Origin: Paramoeba atlantica
Lineage: Eukaryota; Discosea
Direction: 5' to 3'
Length of the DNA: 64,000 nucleotides
NCBI GenBank assembly: GCA_977017575.1
Contig: CDRNVI010000182.1
Location: forward strand, 1 to 64,000
Numbering within the stretch: position 1 is the first letter of the stretch; every line of letters starts with the position of its first letter. Made by a program: the position numbers and the translations under genes. Under the pieces are notes generated by a model. The model did not search any database, was not told the DNA's origin, and was given only the letters and a program-made list of their open reading frames with translations. Below are positions 32,100 through 43,469 of the stretch, piece by piece.

Positions 32100-34565
32100 A
32101 ATGTTACAAACCTTCAAGCCTTAACTTGTAATTTCACAAAGTAATTCATTTAAAGTATAATTTTTTCTAGTATAGGTTTTGAACATTACTTTGGTAAGAA
32201 TTATACAATCTCCAACAATCATAATCTCTTTTATCATTGATTTAACACTTTGTATCCCTCTCAAACAGCCTGTAAATTCACCAATATTGTTAAAGCCAAA
32301 AGAAATGGTTTCAAACCCACCACATATCTCTCTTTCTTTCCTGAAAACTGCAAAACCTACACCCCCTAAATGAGGGTTTGTATGTCCTGAACTATTATAA
32401 AACATTTAAAAGTCTTTGAATTTAAAACTTTTCTTTTCTTTAGATTCTTTCTTGATTTGAGTCCTTAGAGGCCAAGGGAGGATTTTATTCTTTCTCAGGA
32501 TTTTTTTGAAAATTTTTTTAGTATATTAGACTGATTTAGTTCCTTTTGCATACACTGTGAGCCACAAACTCAGCAGGGCAGCACTCACCACAGAGGTTTC
32601 TTGCTTGGTAAGATACTTTGAGATAAGGCCACACACTCTTAGTTTCTTGCCAGTTGAGTACTTTCAGCAAAATACATTTCCTTCCCCTTGCTTGAAGAAG
32701 ACCCTCAGCCACAGAGCATTTTTCCAGTAGATGAAATCATAACTCCTTTTCTCAGTGGCAGCTAAGCAACAACTTGAATCTTAGTTTGAGAAGTGAGACA
32801 ACTTGTTTCTTGTAGATAGCTCTTTTATTAGGAATTTAAGTAAATTCCTCTTGAGCTGAGGTCTAATTGCATGAGTCAAGTTGTACACCACACACTCAGC
32901 TCTTCCTTCCCCCACATACAAGTCTTTGATTTCAATTGGAATCATTTGAGACATATTGGTATATACAACACAAGTGGCTTGGCCAAACACAACTTTGGAA
33001 GAAAGGCTTTGGGATGCAATGAAAGCATCCTTCTGCATAGCTCCAATGGAGAGAGGACTCTGATAGTCACTCCTTATTGGTGGACAAGAGGTGAAAAGAG
33101 CCCAATTAAAAACAATGGAGTGGTGTAGTTGAGGATTTGAGTCCAAAGGGGATAGCATAAAGTAAGAACAGAGGTTTTAGTGTTGGCATGGCACCCAGGG
33201 CTAAGCAGATGGATTTCCACATCAAAGAGGTGACAGATTTTAGGATCAACTTGAATCTCACTAAGTATTCCATACATGGAGTTAGATAGGTATTGACCAT
33301 CTTCACTCTTGAGCAAAAATTCCCACCTCTCTTTTTAATTGCTGTTCCAACTTTCTTCATCTTTTGGACCACAGTGAACGACCTCCTGACTCCACACCAG
33401 ACACACAGTCACTCTGACACACAGAGAACAATAGACTCAAGAATGGTCTTCAAGCGCTTTTTTTATTCTGAAACTCCCAAGTGAGTTTCTTTCTCTTTCT
33501 CTTCTTCAGCTAATATCTGAACTCTACAAGTTCATAATTCTTCTCCTTCTTGAGCTTCATCTTTCACTGAATTCCCCTGGGGCTAAACTAGCACCCTGTG
33601 CACAACCACCTTTTCCCAATCTTTGAGAGGAAATAACCATTTACTCAATCTCACTCCCAGTTTCATCACCACAGTAATTGGGTCTTGCCATCTCAGACCA
33701 GGGGCCTACTGGTTTGTAAGACTCAGTTGAGAGGTCAAAGCACTTATTAAAGTTCAGTTTAGCTCCAGTCACTTCTTCATATTTCTTAAAGGTTGGAGTG
33801 AGAGAATTAATGGTTTCAGCTCACTGAAGCACCATCCTCAAATCATCCATAAAGCCTGGCAGATCTTGGGGGTTGTGTTTCTTCTTCAAACTCACAAGGA
33901 AGATGTTAAACACAATCACAAACAATAGAGGGGAGATTGAGCATCCTTGTCTAACTCCTGTCCATCTTTGAATTGATTCTTTGGTGCCTGCCCTCTTGGA
34001 TCCACCAATATTTGGCAGCCAAGTTACATATTCACAAAGGACTTTCTCAACAACATAGATTGCTTGAGGGGGGTGTTCAAACCTTTGAGAATATGAAGGA
34101 GTGCATCACAATTCACATAATCATATGCCTTGCAAAAGTCTGTTTGGAGGAGAGTCACATCTTTCCCCTCTGCCAAAGCTTTGTAAAAAGAGTCATATAC
34201 TGATTCTACTGCTTCATCAATTGATTTCCTGAAAATCCATAACCTCACCTGCTTGTTGAATTAGTTCTACCCACATATCAAAGTACTTCTCTTGTGTTGC
34301 CTTATACAAAGAGAAGGGAATACCATCAGGTCCTGTGCTGGTGTTGTTGGTTCTCTGAAGTAGTTTATTGACTTTCTTCCTGTCCACATCATGTTTCTCA
34401 ACTGGGGGGAAATGAGGTTGGTGGTCAGCAATCAGTTCATCAAGAGAATCTTTGTTATATGGTCTTTCTGTGCTGAGAAGACCCTCCCAAAAATCCTTAA
34501 TTGCTTTTTTAACCACATTATCATCATGAGAGATCACCCCATCCATGATTACATGTTGCTTTTAA
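32100..34565 (-). mobile_element. Non-LTR retrotransposon with RT, zf-RVT and RNase H, degenerate
   Basis: Minus-strand order: an RT start with NTSTGPDGIPFSLYK (about 34340); an apparent internal deletion near 34230 removing the RPI segment; motif A TDFCKAYDYVN (about 34110); motif B GVRQGCSISPLLF (about 33950); motif C FMDDL (about 33855); thumb-like RVKMVNTYLTPCMEYLVRF (about 33290); a zf-RVT-like CGECCPAEFVAHSVC (about 32560-32600); and an RNase H domain (32121-32405). This domain set is known from L1/I-type LINEs. Several frameshifts and stops make it inactive. No upstream endonuclease is visible; the upstream side abuts a piggyBac relic, so the copy is truncated at its 5' end. Confidence 0.88.
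32121..32405 (-). pseudogene. RNase H domain of LINE 2
   Basis: The 94-residue frame reads GGVGFAVF...GGF, then NNIGEFTGCLRGIQSV (the conserved Glu in GEFTG) and IMIVGDCIILT (the conserved GD). The expected first catalytic Asp (TDGS) is replaced by an NSS-type sequence, consistent with G-to-A change. The domain would remove the RNA strand of the hybrid after reverse transcription. Confidence 0.8.
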
Positions 34566-34569
34566 TAAA

Positions 34570-34890
34570 AAAATAAAGACCATCTTTGCTCCAAGTTAAC
34601 AGATCTGTCAGGTCTGTCTGAATGAGTGTATAGTGGTGTGGTTCTACAAATTGACTTCTAGTTGAATGTTTATTCAGAAAGAAACCATATTTTTTTGGAA
34701 ATGAACATCATATAATTGGTTGAGGGGAGACTAGAGTGATATTTTTTCTTGAAATTGTCAAGGGAAAGTTCCATCCTCTTAAAATTCCTGAAATGGGCTT
34801 GTTCAAGTTTCAACCTCTATCAGGTTTTGGAGTGAAAACTGTTGGTTTAATGCTTTACATGAGAGTGGACTTAAGCTGCACTTGCAATCA
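34570..34890 (+). pseudogene. piggyBac-type transposase relic
   Basis: Plus-strand translation matches part of the better-preserved transposase at 38499-39128. KTIFAPS, QVCLNECIVVWFYK, then after a stop FGNEHHIIG and GETRVIFFLEIV, up to GVKTVGLMLYM. Stops fall where the other copy has Trp (TGG) and Cys codons. Only the catalytic-core portion remains. It touches the truncated end of LINE 2. Confidence 0.85.
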
Positions 34891-35370
34891 TAGTGTTTTT
34901 AGGATTGAAGTGACTTCAAATATTCCTTTTGAGCCTTCAAAAAAAATCTAATGTTATATCCATATGTTCACTCTTGTGGTCTCTTTTCTGATTTGTTTGT
35001 TTTTTGGTTGAATGAAGATGGTGAAGGTTGAAGAAATGGAACAAAAAAGAAAAAGAAAAAGGAAAAAAAGTGTGTGTTTATTATTCTTTTGATGATTGGA
35101 TTGTTTGATTTGAAAGAAAAGGTTATGCATAGAAGTTGAAGGTGATGATGTTGTGAAAGGGAAAAAAAGAACCTGTTTTGTCAATTGATCCAAACAGAAA
35201 CTCTTTCACCAGAGACTCCCATTCCTGGATGTATTCTCAGTGATCTTGACTTGACACTGATTGTTTGAAGAAACTCTGATTCAAGTTCTTCTTCTTCTTC
35301 TTCTTCATTGTTTGGGTCAATGCAACCTGATGTAAGCTTATGAAGAAAACACTGATCACAGTAATCTTCA

Positions 35371-35676
35371 ATGTCTTTGGCTGAACATTGGAAAACTTTT
35401 GAAAGTGAAAAGAATTGGCCAGGGACACAAGACTTGGTCCTCCCTCATCTCAACTTATGGCAACATATAGCTTTTGAAATGTTCTCAAGTAATTGCATGA
35501 ATCTGGTCCAGTGGTTTGCTCAATCTGATCAAACCCCTCCACCACCCAAAAGGAAAAGAGAAGAGGAAATCAACCTCCAAGCAGCAAAGAAGCAAATGCT
35601 GACACAACTCAATGAAATGATTGAGAATTGTAAGGACCTTGATGAACTCAAAAGAAAATTGGACAAACAAAAATGA
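35371..35676 (+). CDS. Hypothetical 101-residue open frame
   Basis: Unlike the surrounding low-complexity frames, this one has mixed composition: LAEHWKTFESEKNWPGTQ, then PPPPKRKREEE (a possible nuclear localisation signal), then a predicted helical LNEMIENCKDLDELKRKLDK ending. A Met is at the start, but there is no upstream evidence for initiation. It may be one exon of a larger or decayed gene. Family not recognised. Confidence 0.35.
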   Translation: MSLAEHWKTFESEKNWPGTQDLVLPHLNLWQHIAFEMFSSNCMNLVQWFAQSDQTPPPPKRKREEEINLQAAKKQMLTQLNEMIENCKDLDELKRKLDKQK

Positions 35677-37012
35677 TCCAACTGTTGCTATTTATCATGA
35701 GCAAGATGACAGTTTCACTCTCATCATTGGAGCTCTGGAAAGAGATTTGTTTTGAAACTTTGCTCCCCTGCTCAAACCAGACAAGAGTCATCAGAAAACA
35801 TGAGTCAACTTGCTCCCTCAACAAACAGTCATCATTTTGGGTCTGAGGTGTTGCATGGGTCAACTTGTTCTCTAGTGTGCACTCCAAGAGCCCACATCAC
35901 TCAAGGTTTCAGCATTGGCCAAAACACTGAGTATGCAATTGATAGGTCAACTTTATATAAGACATTTGTTAATGCATTGATGGGTCAACTTTCAATTTCA
36001 GTCTCAAACACCAGGCCACTCAAGTGGTGATGCTCTCACTGAACCTTATTTGGAATGGAGGAGGATGTTGAGTGCACACACCCATGCCAAAACCAAATGT
36101 AGGGCACAAAAGAGTCACCCAAAAGATTAATGCTTTATCTGAGCAAGACTTAGTTTGAATAACTGATGAACAAACTCCTAAAGAGAGGGGTAAGGACAAG
36201 CAGAGATATTGGAGAGGAGACAAAGCAATAAACCTGAATTGAACAAATGGCTGATTCATTTTGTAAACAAATGAGAAATCTTCTCTTGAATGGAATATTA
36301 TCAGAATCAAAAATAAAAGCAAAGAATAATCAATTTTGAATTTCCAATCTTGTGTCCACAAGTTCATCTTGCATGATCTGACATCTTTAAAGTAAATTAA
36401 AAACCAGAGGAGAAGAAGGCAAAGAAGAAGGAAGGGGTAAGACAAGAGTGGATGAGGGGCAAAATGGGGCACACAGGAGATGGACAAAAAGCGCACATAT
36501 CATCAGAAGGAATGCAATATCTCAAAAGATATCCTTGATCAAAGAATCTAAGCACTTTCTGCACATAAAAAGCACTCTTGTACCTCATCATTGTAGTCAC
36601 CATGATCAAATTCATGCAACATGGTGTGGAAGACCAGCTTGTGGAATTAATGAGGGGAATAGGGGGAAATGGAGAAAGAGAATTTAGGACTTGAGAAAGA
36701 AATAAAAGAGAGAGAGAGACACATGAGAATGGAAAGGATGAGAAAGTGAAATTTGATTTAGGAGAAATCTTCAATCCTATCAACAAGAACAGAAGAAAAT
36801 GATTCTCTAACACCAACTTTAGGAAATCCAAGGATCTTGAGAGGTGGATGTTATCAAATGAGGAGGTTCAAGGAGATTTCAAAGAAAGTGATGAAGAAAT
36901 ATGAACCCAAAAGGAGCAAACTAGTAATGCCAATCAGCTCAGTTGGCCAAAAGGATGAATATTTCCCCCCTTAATAAGGGTCACTGAGATCCCAGGGGAT
37001 GCAAGGGGGGGT

Positions 37013-37240
37013 TTGAATATTGAGACCTTTTGTCAAGCCACCTTTTGGGCAGTTAAGAGGAAGCAGCCAAGAACCTATTTGAATGTTGAATTGACCCAAT
37101 TGGTTCAGATTGCAATCAGAAAGAAAAGAAGATGGAAGATTGAGATCAAAATAAATAAGGGGGGGGGTTTTGGAGTTGGCTTGAGAAACTCTACTCCAAA
37201 AGGGGAAAAGACCAAAACCAAGAATAATCAAGAGGGATAA
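37013..37240 (+). CDS. Hypothetical 75-residue open frame
   Basis: Mixed-composition frame (FCQATFWAVKRKQPRTYLNV, then IRKKRRWKIEIKINKGGG). The frame extends upstream of the Met to about 36976. It ends shortly before the piggyBac element. It could be a fragment of a decayed gene; no family is recognised. Confidence 0.25.
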   Translation: MNIETFCQATFWAVKRKQPRTYLNVELTQLVQIAIRKKRRWKIEIKINKGGGFGVGLRNSTPKGEKTKTKNNQEG

Positions 37241-37506
37241 ACAATGGAAAAGAAGCCAGAGAAAGTACTCAAGAAGTATGCAAAGGAACAGAACAAAGAG
37301 GAGACTTCACCAACAGCAGCATCTCCAGCCTTTTTGTACCAAAGAGAAAGATTGATCTGAGATATGTGAACCACACAGCACAAAAACTGTGAGACTCTGG
37401 GAGAAATGTTTCACCATCTTCCAAAAGAAAAGGAAAAACCAGAAAAAAAGAAAAAACCAGAAAAACCAGAAAAAAAACAAATAAAATTGTTAAACTCTCC
37501 AGAAAA

Positions 37507-37522
37507 TCAGGTTCCTTCCAGG
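37507..37522 (+). repeat. Terminal inverted repeat, left, of piggyBac element
   Basis: TCAGGTTCCTTCCAGG; exact reverse complement of 39998-40013. Confidence 0.9.
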
Positions 37523-37759
37523 CCAAAAGACTAATTAGGCCCCTATTTTTGACTCTTTTTTTGAAGCCACTGGTGGGTGGAGGGGAGATTTTTTTTGATA
37601 AACTTTTTAATAAAGATCTTTTAAACAAGAATATCAAGAAATATTTGTCCAAATATTGTTTTTTGAAAAAAAAAATTGAGTCACCAAAAAAAAAAAAACA
37701 TCATTTTTCAAAAGGACTAATTAGTCCTCAGTCATGTGCCTGCTCATATGGTCAGCAAA

Positions 37760-39843
37760 GCAACCTGAACAAAAAATGAGTGTTTGATCACAGGAGCAAT
37801 AGGTTCGAACTTTCTTTGTACAATTTGTCCCATTGCATCCTACTCTTCTGGTACTCTTGTCTGGCTCCAGTCCAATTACCATTTCACCAAACTCCAGCAA
37901 AGTTGGGCTTGATCATCAGATGATGTTCTACATGAGTTGGGAGTGGTATTCGCAGGTTATAGCCTTCATCCAAGAGATGATTCTGAGAGAGTAGACCTTG
38001 GGCAACCTCAAAACGAAATTCTGCAAAGGAGAGCTCTTTGGCTCAGGGGAAAAAGTGCTGAAATATGAGGAAGGCATTGACTTCCACAACTACAAGAATG
38101 AAAGCAAACTGCCTGTGGACCCATTTTTTGGTCTTCCAGGAACTCTCCAAGGAGAGAGAACCTTGCCTCAGTTGGTTGTGATCATCCACACAATGCCTGG
38201 TTTGATAGTAAAAGTCAAGAGGCTGAGTATATCACAGGGAGAGTCTTTGGCCTTCAAGCTTGTGATTTCATGGGCAACCAGTGGGAAAAGAAGTTCCCCA
38301 GGTATTAATCATTATAGAAGAGTGATGAACATCTTGGAAAGCCTCCACATAGAATTTATAACCTCTCAGAGATCCTTTCTTCACTTTCACACATAACCAG
38401 GTTCCTTCTCCTTGAGGTGTGCAACAATCTCTTCCCCTGGAATTCCTTTGGGCCAATATCGTTTTTTCTTCACAACTGAAGTACAATACAATCCCTTCTC
38501 AAAGAAGTTGAATACAACCTTCCAACACACAAAAACCACTATCCAAAGCAACTACTCGACCAGTTCCCCAAATTCCCTCAGTCATTCTAAGCATTAAACC
38601 AACAGTTTTCGCTCCAGAACCAGATGGAGGTTGAAACTTGGGCAGGCCCATTTCAGGAGGATGGGACTTTCCTTCCACAATTTCAAGAAAGAATATCACT
38701 CTAGTCTCCCCACAACCAATTGTATAATATTCATTTCCAAAAGGATGAGGTTCCCTCTGAACAAACATCCAACCAGGAGCCCATTTACAGAACCACACCA
38801 CCATAGACTCATCCAGACAGACCTGCCAACTTGGAACAAAGATGGTCTTCATCTTTTCGTTAAAAGCAGCAATCAGGGGTCGAATTTCCCACATACGGTC
38901 TGTGTAAGAGGGTTTTGCAGAGAGAGGAGCAAGTTTAAGAGAGGAGACAATCATATCAAACCGATTTCTACTGATATATTTCCCAAGATAAGGCAGTGTA
39001 CCATGCAAGGAAGATCCAGCTGAATCCTTTGAAATTCGAAAAAAATCCCTTCTTTTATGTCCTGGGTAGAAAGACATAATCTGGCACAAGGCAATAAAAT
39101 CAAGCATTTCAGCTTCAGTGAAGTTCAAAGAATGGTTAAACTCATTTTTGTTGCTTTCAGCACATCAGTTTTTAGAAAGGTTAGAGGCAGAACTTGGAGA
39201 AAAATATTGAGGGGAGTGGGGACATAAACAGCATCAAAGCGAATTCTTGTACAGGCCTTGAAGTCTTGTGCTCCTATCACAGCACGAGCATCAGTTGTTG
39301 AGGAAGACCACTCAGAAACACAAAGGAAAGATCATTTTCAACGAGTTCTGCTGCATTGTCTTCCCCTTCCTCCTCAATATCAGAGCAAGATTCAGTATCT
39401 TCATCATCAGTATCAGATGAGCCCAAAACAGGCACAGAGGTTGTTGATGCCTGGGATGAACCAGAACTTGATCCTCCTGAGCCAGAAGAGGATGATGAAG
39501 ATGAAGATGGATGAGTTGAAGTCCCACAACCCTCTGAGACATCCGCTTCTCCAACAAACTTCAAATTTTCAGGGAGAGCCAGAAGGTAATCATTCTGGAA
39601 GACAGGAGAACAAAGCAAAACTACCATCTGAGATTTCCTGTCATAGTTCTGAAGTTCCACCCTTTTTACCCTGAGTGAAGAGAGAGATGCTCCTTGATAT
39701 TGGTCACCAAAATGTTTCCTTAGAAGATGAGAAGGGCAAAGGTTCACAGCTTTGCAGAACCAAATAGTATCCTCCTTCAATTCTTCAATTCTTGGAGAAG
39801 TTGATCCAGAACTCATTTTTCTCACCACTGTAACTTTTTTCAT
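37760..39843 (-). pseudogene. piggyBac-type transposase (DDE_Tnp_1_7 family), broken
   Basis: From Met at 39843 the minus strand encodes a Ser/acidic-rich N-terminal region (open to 39277). After a frame change and a TGA near 39168 comes the long open core 39128-38499: GKYISRNRFDMIVSSLKL, then SWQVCLDESMVVWFCKWAPG (first catalytic Asp), HPFGNEYYTIGCGETRVIFF, and KTVGLMLRM...GRVVALDSGFCVL (second Asp). The third part, 38486-37990, shifts frame and retains GYKFYVEAFQDVHHSSIMIN (final Asp region) and HCVDDHNQLRQGSLSLES. Domain order and motifs are typical of cut-and-paste piggyBac transposases acting at TTAA. At least two indels and a stop make it inactive. The C-terminal end is approximate. Confidence 0.88.
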
Positions 39844-39997
39844 TCAGACTTTCTGAGAAAGGCATTGTGATGAAAATCAAGAAAAAACCTCAAAGAAACA
39901 CAAAAGAAAGTCAAAAAAAAAAAAAAGTTCAAAAATGTGCTTTATTTTGGCCAACAAACAGGAGCCTAATTAGGCCCAAAAAGACTAATTAGGCCCC

Positions 39998-40013
39998 CCT
40001 GGAAGGAACCTGA
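39998..40013 (-). repeat. Terminal inverted repeat, right, of piggyBac element
   Basis: CCTGGAAGGAACCTGA; exact reverse complement of 37507-37522. Confidence 0.9.
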
Positions 40014-40323
40014 GAGAATATTGTTAACCAAAATAAACCTGATCAAATTGTGCAATATCTTGATGTAATAAATGAGGAAATATATATATATTTGTTCTCA
40101 TTCTCACTTCTAATCTAAAAGATTGAAGAAGAGATAAAAAAAAATGAAAAAATTCACTATGTGAGAATTGAACCTGTTAGATGAATAGATGGTTCTTCCC
40201 CTTCTCCTTATTCTCCTGAGGTTTGAAAAAGAAGTTTTTCAATCCCCCTCCTTTGAAACAAAAATAGAAGACATTATTTGAAAAATAACTTTCTTCAAAA
40301 GAACAATGAACCCCCAGAATTTT

Positions 40324-40371
40324 CATACTCTCTGGGTGCTAATTTGAAAATTTGTACCCAGAGAGAGTATA
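40324..40371. repeat. Palindromic hairpin family A, copy 3
   Basis: CATACTCTCTGGGTGCTAAT and TTGTACCCAGAGAGAGTATA flank a TTGAAAA centre; the whole element folds on itself. Confidence 0.9.
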
Positions 40372-40799
40372 AGTCTTCTTGCTTGAGGTCATTTGAGTTT
40401 TGCTTGTATTGCCACTGAACAAGGAAAGAACCAAAATAGTCACTTCTTCAAAAAAGATCAAAAGAAATGAGTTCTCTGTTCAAAAAAAAAATGTGAAAAA
40501 GGAGGTGAAAAGAAAAGATAAAGAAGATAAAAACTAGTAAGAAAAAGAAAGAAAAAAGAACCTTGTGTCCTTACCTCTCACAGCTTAATAGATGGTCTCC
40601 CTGATCCAGTGTCCCCTCAAGGTAAAATGATTTCCATTTCTCTCAAAGTTCTTGTTTCTCAAAAGACAAAGGGAATGCCAAATCAAAGAAAGGTCCCAAC
40701 ATTGAACTGGGGTGAGTCATAAAATAATTAAAGAAATAATTGATATTCTCAAGGATCCACCAGGTCTAATCCTCTTAAATAACATCAAAGAAATAATAG

Positions 40800-40893
40800 T
40801 GTTGTTTGAACAATATCAAAAGAACTATTTAACTTGTTCATATATAAAACTCCTTACAATCCATTCAATTTGTTTTGCCTTTCTCAATCTTGG
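40800..40893. repeat. Dispersed repeat C, copy 1
   Basis: TTTGAACAATATCAAAAGAA, TTTAACTTGTTCATAT, AAAACTCC and later CCATTCAATTTGTTTTGCCT match 41880-41968 in order and spacing. Confidence 0.7.
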
Positions 40894-41879
40894 GTGTTAA
40901 TCACAAGCACAAAGTGGAGACATTATCATCACAACAAGACACTCCCTCAACAGGTATTCAACAAAACCAAATAACCCATAACCCAAATATCCAACCAAGA
41001 AACAACCACCTCTAAAAACCACCAACAAATAACAAACAACAAAACAATAAAACAACAATCCCCCCACAAACAATGCACAATACTCCAGGAACAACAAAAC
41101 ACAAAATAAAGAAGGGGGGAAAACCTGGTGTGATAACAAGGACAAAACAATAGTGGTGACAACAACTTGCACAGCAGAAAGTGCCTTTGGTGAGAAGGTG
41201 GAAAATCAGAAAGGTGCCAAGTGTATTTTTCTACCCCATCATGAATTCTCCATTATTGTTTGTGTTAAAAACCACCCACTTCTACTCCCTTCATTCAAAA
41301 AGAAAGTCAATCAAAAAATTCAAAATAAAAAACAAAAGGAAAGGGGAAGGAGGAAAGGGAAAAAAAGAAAAAGAAGGAAAAGAGGGGGAAAAACAAAAGA
41401 GATAAGAAGAAAAAAGGTAAAAAAGGGAGAAAAAGGGGAAAGATAAGAAAGAAACAGGAAGAAAAGAAGAAAAAACCTCTGATTGAAAGCAGATCAATCA
41501 AAGAAAAGAACCCTTTTCAATGTAATTCCACTCTTTTCTGATAAGAATGGAAAATGTGGAACACTTTTGTCTCTGTTCTAAAATAAAAGATTAAACAAAA
41601 GAAAAGGAAGGAAGAAAAAAAAAGAAAGAAAAAAAAAAGAGAAAAAACAAAGAAAAAAGAGAAGAAAAAAAAGAAAGAAAAAAAACAAAAAAAAAGAAGA
41701 AAAAAAAAGAAAAAAAAGAACCTCATCTGGTGGGATCTCAAGTCTCCCTGACTCCCTAACTCCTCAGCTCCTCTCTCTCTCTCTCTTTCTCTCTCTTACC
41801 AAGAATTGAATCATCTTCTGGGACATTCCAATTCTTTGAGGGTCCCAAATCGCTGAAAAATGTCAAAGAAGAAAAAAGA

Positions 41880-41968
41880 ATTGTTTGAACAAATCAAAAG
41901 GACTTTTTAATTTGTTCATAAAACTCCAAAACATCACCACAAAATCCCTTCAATTGTTCTGTCTTTCT
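41880..41968. repeat. Dispersed repeat C, copy 2
   Basis: TTGTTTGAACAAATCAAAAG, GACTTTTTAATTTGTTCATA, AAACTCC and CCCTTCAATTGTTCTGTCTT; homologous to 40800-40893. The TGAACAA/TTGTTCA halves can pair. Confidence 0.7.
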
Positions 41969-42348
41969 TGTTTTTTGGTTATATTGTCATCTAACAGAAA
42001 AAGAAAAAAGAAAAGAAAGAAAAATTAGTTTTCCAATTAAAAAAAAACAAAGAAAAACAAAGAAAAGAAAAAAAACACATTACAAAACACCCAACAAAAT
42101 AAAGGTTTTTGATCTTAAGAAAAAGAGAACAAAAAAAGAAAGAAAAAGAAAAAGAAAAAAAGAAAAAAATACATTTGAACAAGATTCGTGAGTTGAGTGG
42201 TCATGTGAATGAATTCTTACTGAAATACCTACAAAGAGAAAAGAAAGAAAGAAGAAAGAAAGAAAAAAGAAAGAAAGAAGAGGGAAAGAAAGAAAGAAAG
42301 AAAGAAGAGGGAAAGAAAAGAAATAAAAAAAAAAAATATTATGAAAGG

Positions 42349-42389
<41 letters not shown>

Positions 42390-42600
42390 GAGAGGGAGAG
42401 AAGAAAAAGAGAAAGAGAGAGAAAAGTGAGAGAGAAAAGAGAGAGAGAAAGAAAGAAAAGAAAAATAATCATCAGAACAGTATAATTTATCCAAAAAATA
42501 ATCAGAAGAAAAAAAAGAAAAAAAAGAAAGAAAAAGAAAAGAAAAACATTTGAAGAAGATCAGAGGGTGTGCAAAATTAATTCAACAGGCATTGCCCACT

Positions 42601-42770
42601 GAGATAGTTGTCCGCCAAAAGCCTTTTTTAACAAATAATAGAGAGAAGAGAGAAGAGAGAAGAGAGAGAGAAAGAAAAAGCGGAAGAGAAAGAGAAAGAG
42701 AAGAGGAGAAGAGAGAGAGAGGAGAGAAGGAGAGAAGGAGAGAAGGAGAGAAGAAGAAAGAGAGAGAAGA
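42601..42770. repeat. Internal duplication, copy 1
   Basis: GAGATAGTTGTCCGCCAAAA, GCCTTTTTTAACAAATAATA and then GA-rich sequence. Copy 2 is at 43162-43330. Confidence 0.85.
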
Positions 42771-43161
42771 ATTAAATATGATAAAATTATTAAAAGAATA
42801 ATAAAAGAAAGAAAAAAAAAAATAATAAAATAATAAAATAAAATAAAAATAAAAATAAAAATGAAAATAAAAATAAAAATAAAATAAAAATAAAAATAAA
42901 ACAAAATAAAAAATAAAAAATAAAAAAAAAAACATGATTTGGACATGAAGATTTTCAATTTCTAATGGAACAGCCCTCTCAAAGTATTGTCAGAAAGATC
43001 ACTAGAAAGAGAAGAGAGAGAAGAGAGAGGGAGAGAAAAGGGGAGAGAGAAAGAGAGAGAAGAATGAAAAAGTTAAAAGAAAAAGAAAAGAAAAAAAAGA
43101 AAAAGAAAAAGAAAAAAGAAAAAAGAAAAAGAAAAAGAAACAAATAAAACAAGAGAAGAAA

Positions 43162-43330
43162 GGAGATAGTTGTTTGCCAAAAGCCTTTTTTAACAAATAA
43201 TAGAAAGAGAGAAGAGAAAGAGAGAAGAGAGAAGAGAGAGAGAAAGAAAAAGCAGAAGAGAAAGAGAAAGAGAAGAGGAGAGGAGAGAGAGAGGAGAGAA
43301 GGAGAGAATGAGAAAGAGAGAGAAGAAGAA
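43162..43330. repeat. Internal duplication, copy 2
   Basis: GAGATAGTTGTTTGCCAAAA and then the same GCCTTTTTTAACAAATAATA and GA-rich tail. The clear substitutions relative to copy 1 (TCCGCC to TTTGCC, AGCGGAAG to AGCAGAAG) are C-to-T or G-to-A. Confidence 0.85.
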
Positions 43331-43469
43331 GAAGAGAAGCAAAAAAACAGAGGTTGTGTGTTGCTCACCCTCCTCTCCCATTCTCTCTCCCCCCCCCCCA
43401 AGAACCCCCCCCTCTTGCTCTTCCATTTTTTGTTTTCCATTGTGATTGTGGGTATTTATAATTTTTTTT

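Larger units (their letters stand above)
34891..37506. other. Intergenic region with decayed coding fragments
   Basis: Apart from two uncertain open frames (35371-35676, 37013-37240) I see no gene. There are (CTT)n near 35285-35310 and A-rich runs near 37435-37480. Composition is like old gene or transposon debris. Confidence 0.4.
37507..40013 (-). mobile_element. piggyBac-like DNA transposon, full span
   Basis: The element is about 2.5 kb and bounded by 16-bp inverted repeats TCAGGTTCCTTCCAGG at 37507-37522 and its reverse complement at 39998-40013. Just inside both ends are AGACTAATTAGGCCCC-type subterminal repeats. A TTAA, the piggyBac target, lies 10-13 bp outside each repeat (37490-37493 and 40024-40027) within a shared ATTGTTAA, so the true tips may include these extra bases. 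Inside is one minus-strand transposase, now broken. The 2.5-kb size fits autonomous piggyBac elements. Confidence 0.85.
40014..41300. other. Intergenic region
   Basis: No gene is seen. It holds family A copy 3 (40324-40371), repeat family C copy 1 (40800-40893) and a short block related to dispersed repeat E (about 41095-41135, ACAAAATAAAG then AAAACCTGGTG). Confidence 0.5.
41300..43460. repeat. 2-kb purine-rich region with internal duplication
   Basis: It is dominated by GAAA, GAGA and AAAAT runs. All long frames are K/E/R-rich or F/S/L-rich artefacts. It includes dispersed repeat C copy 2, an (AAAAT)n tract at 42830-42930 and two copies of a roughly 170-bp block (42601-42770, 43162-43330). 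Confidence 0.85.
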
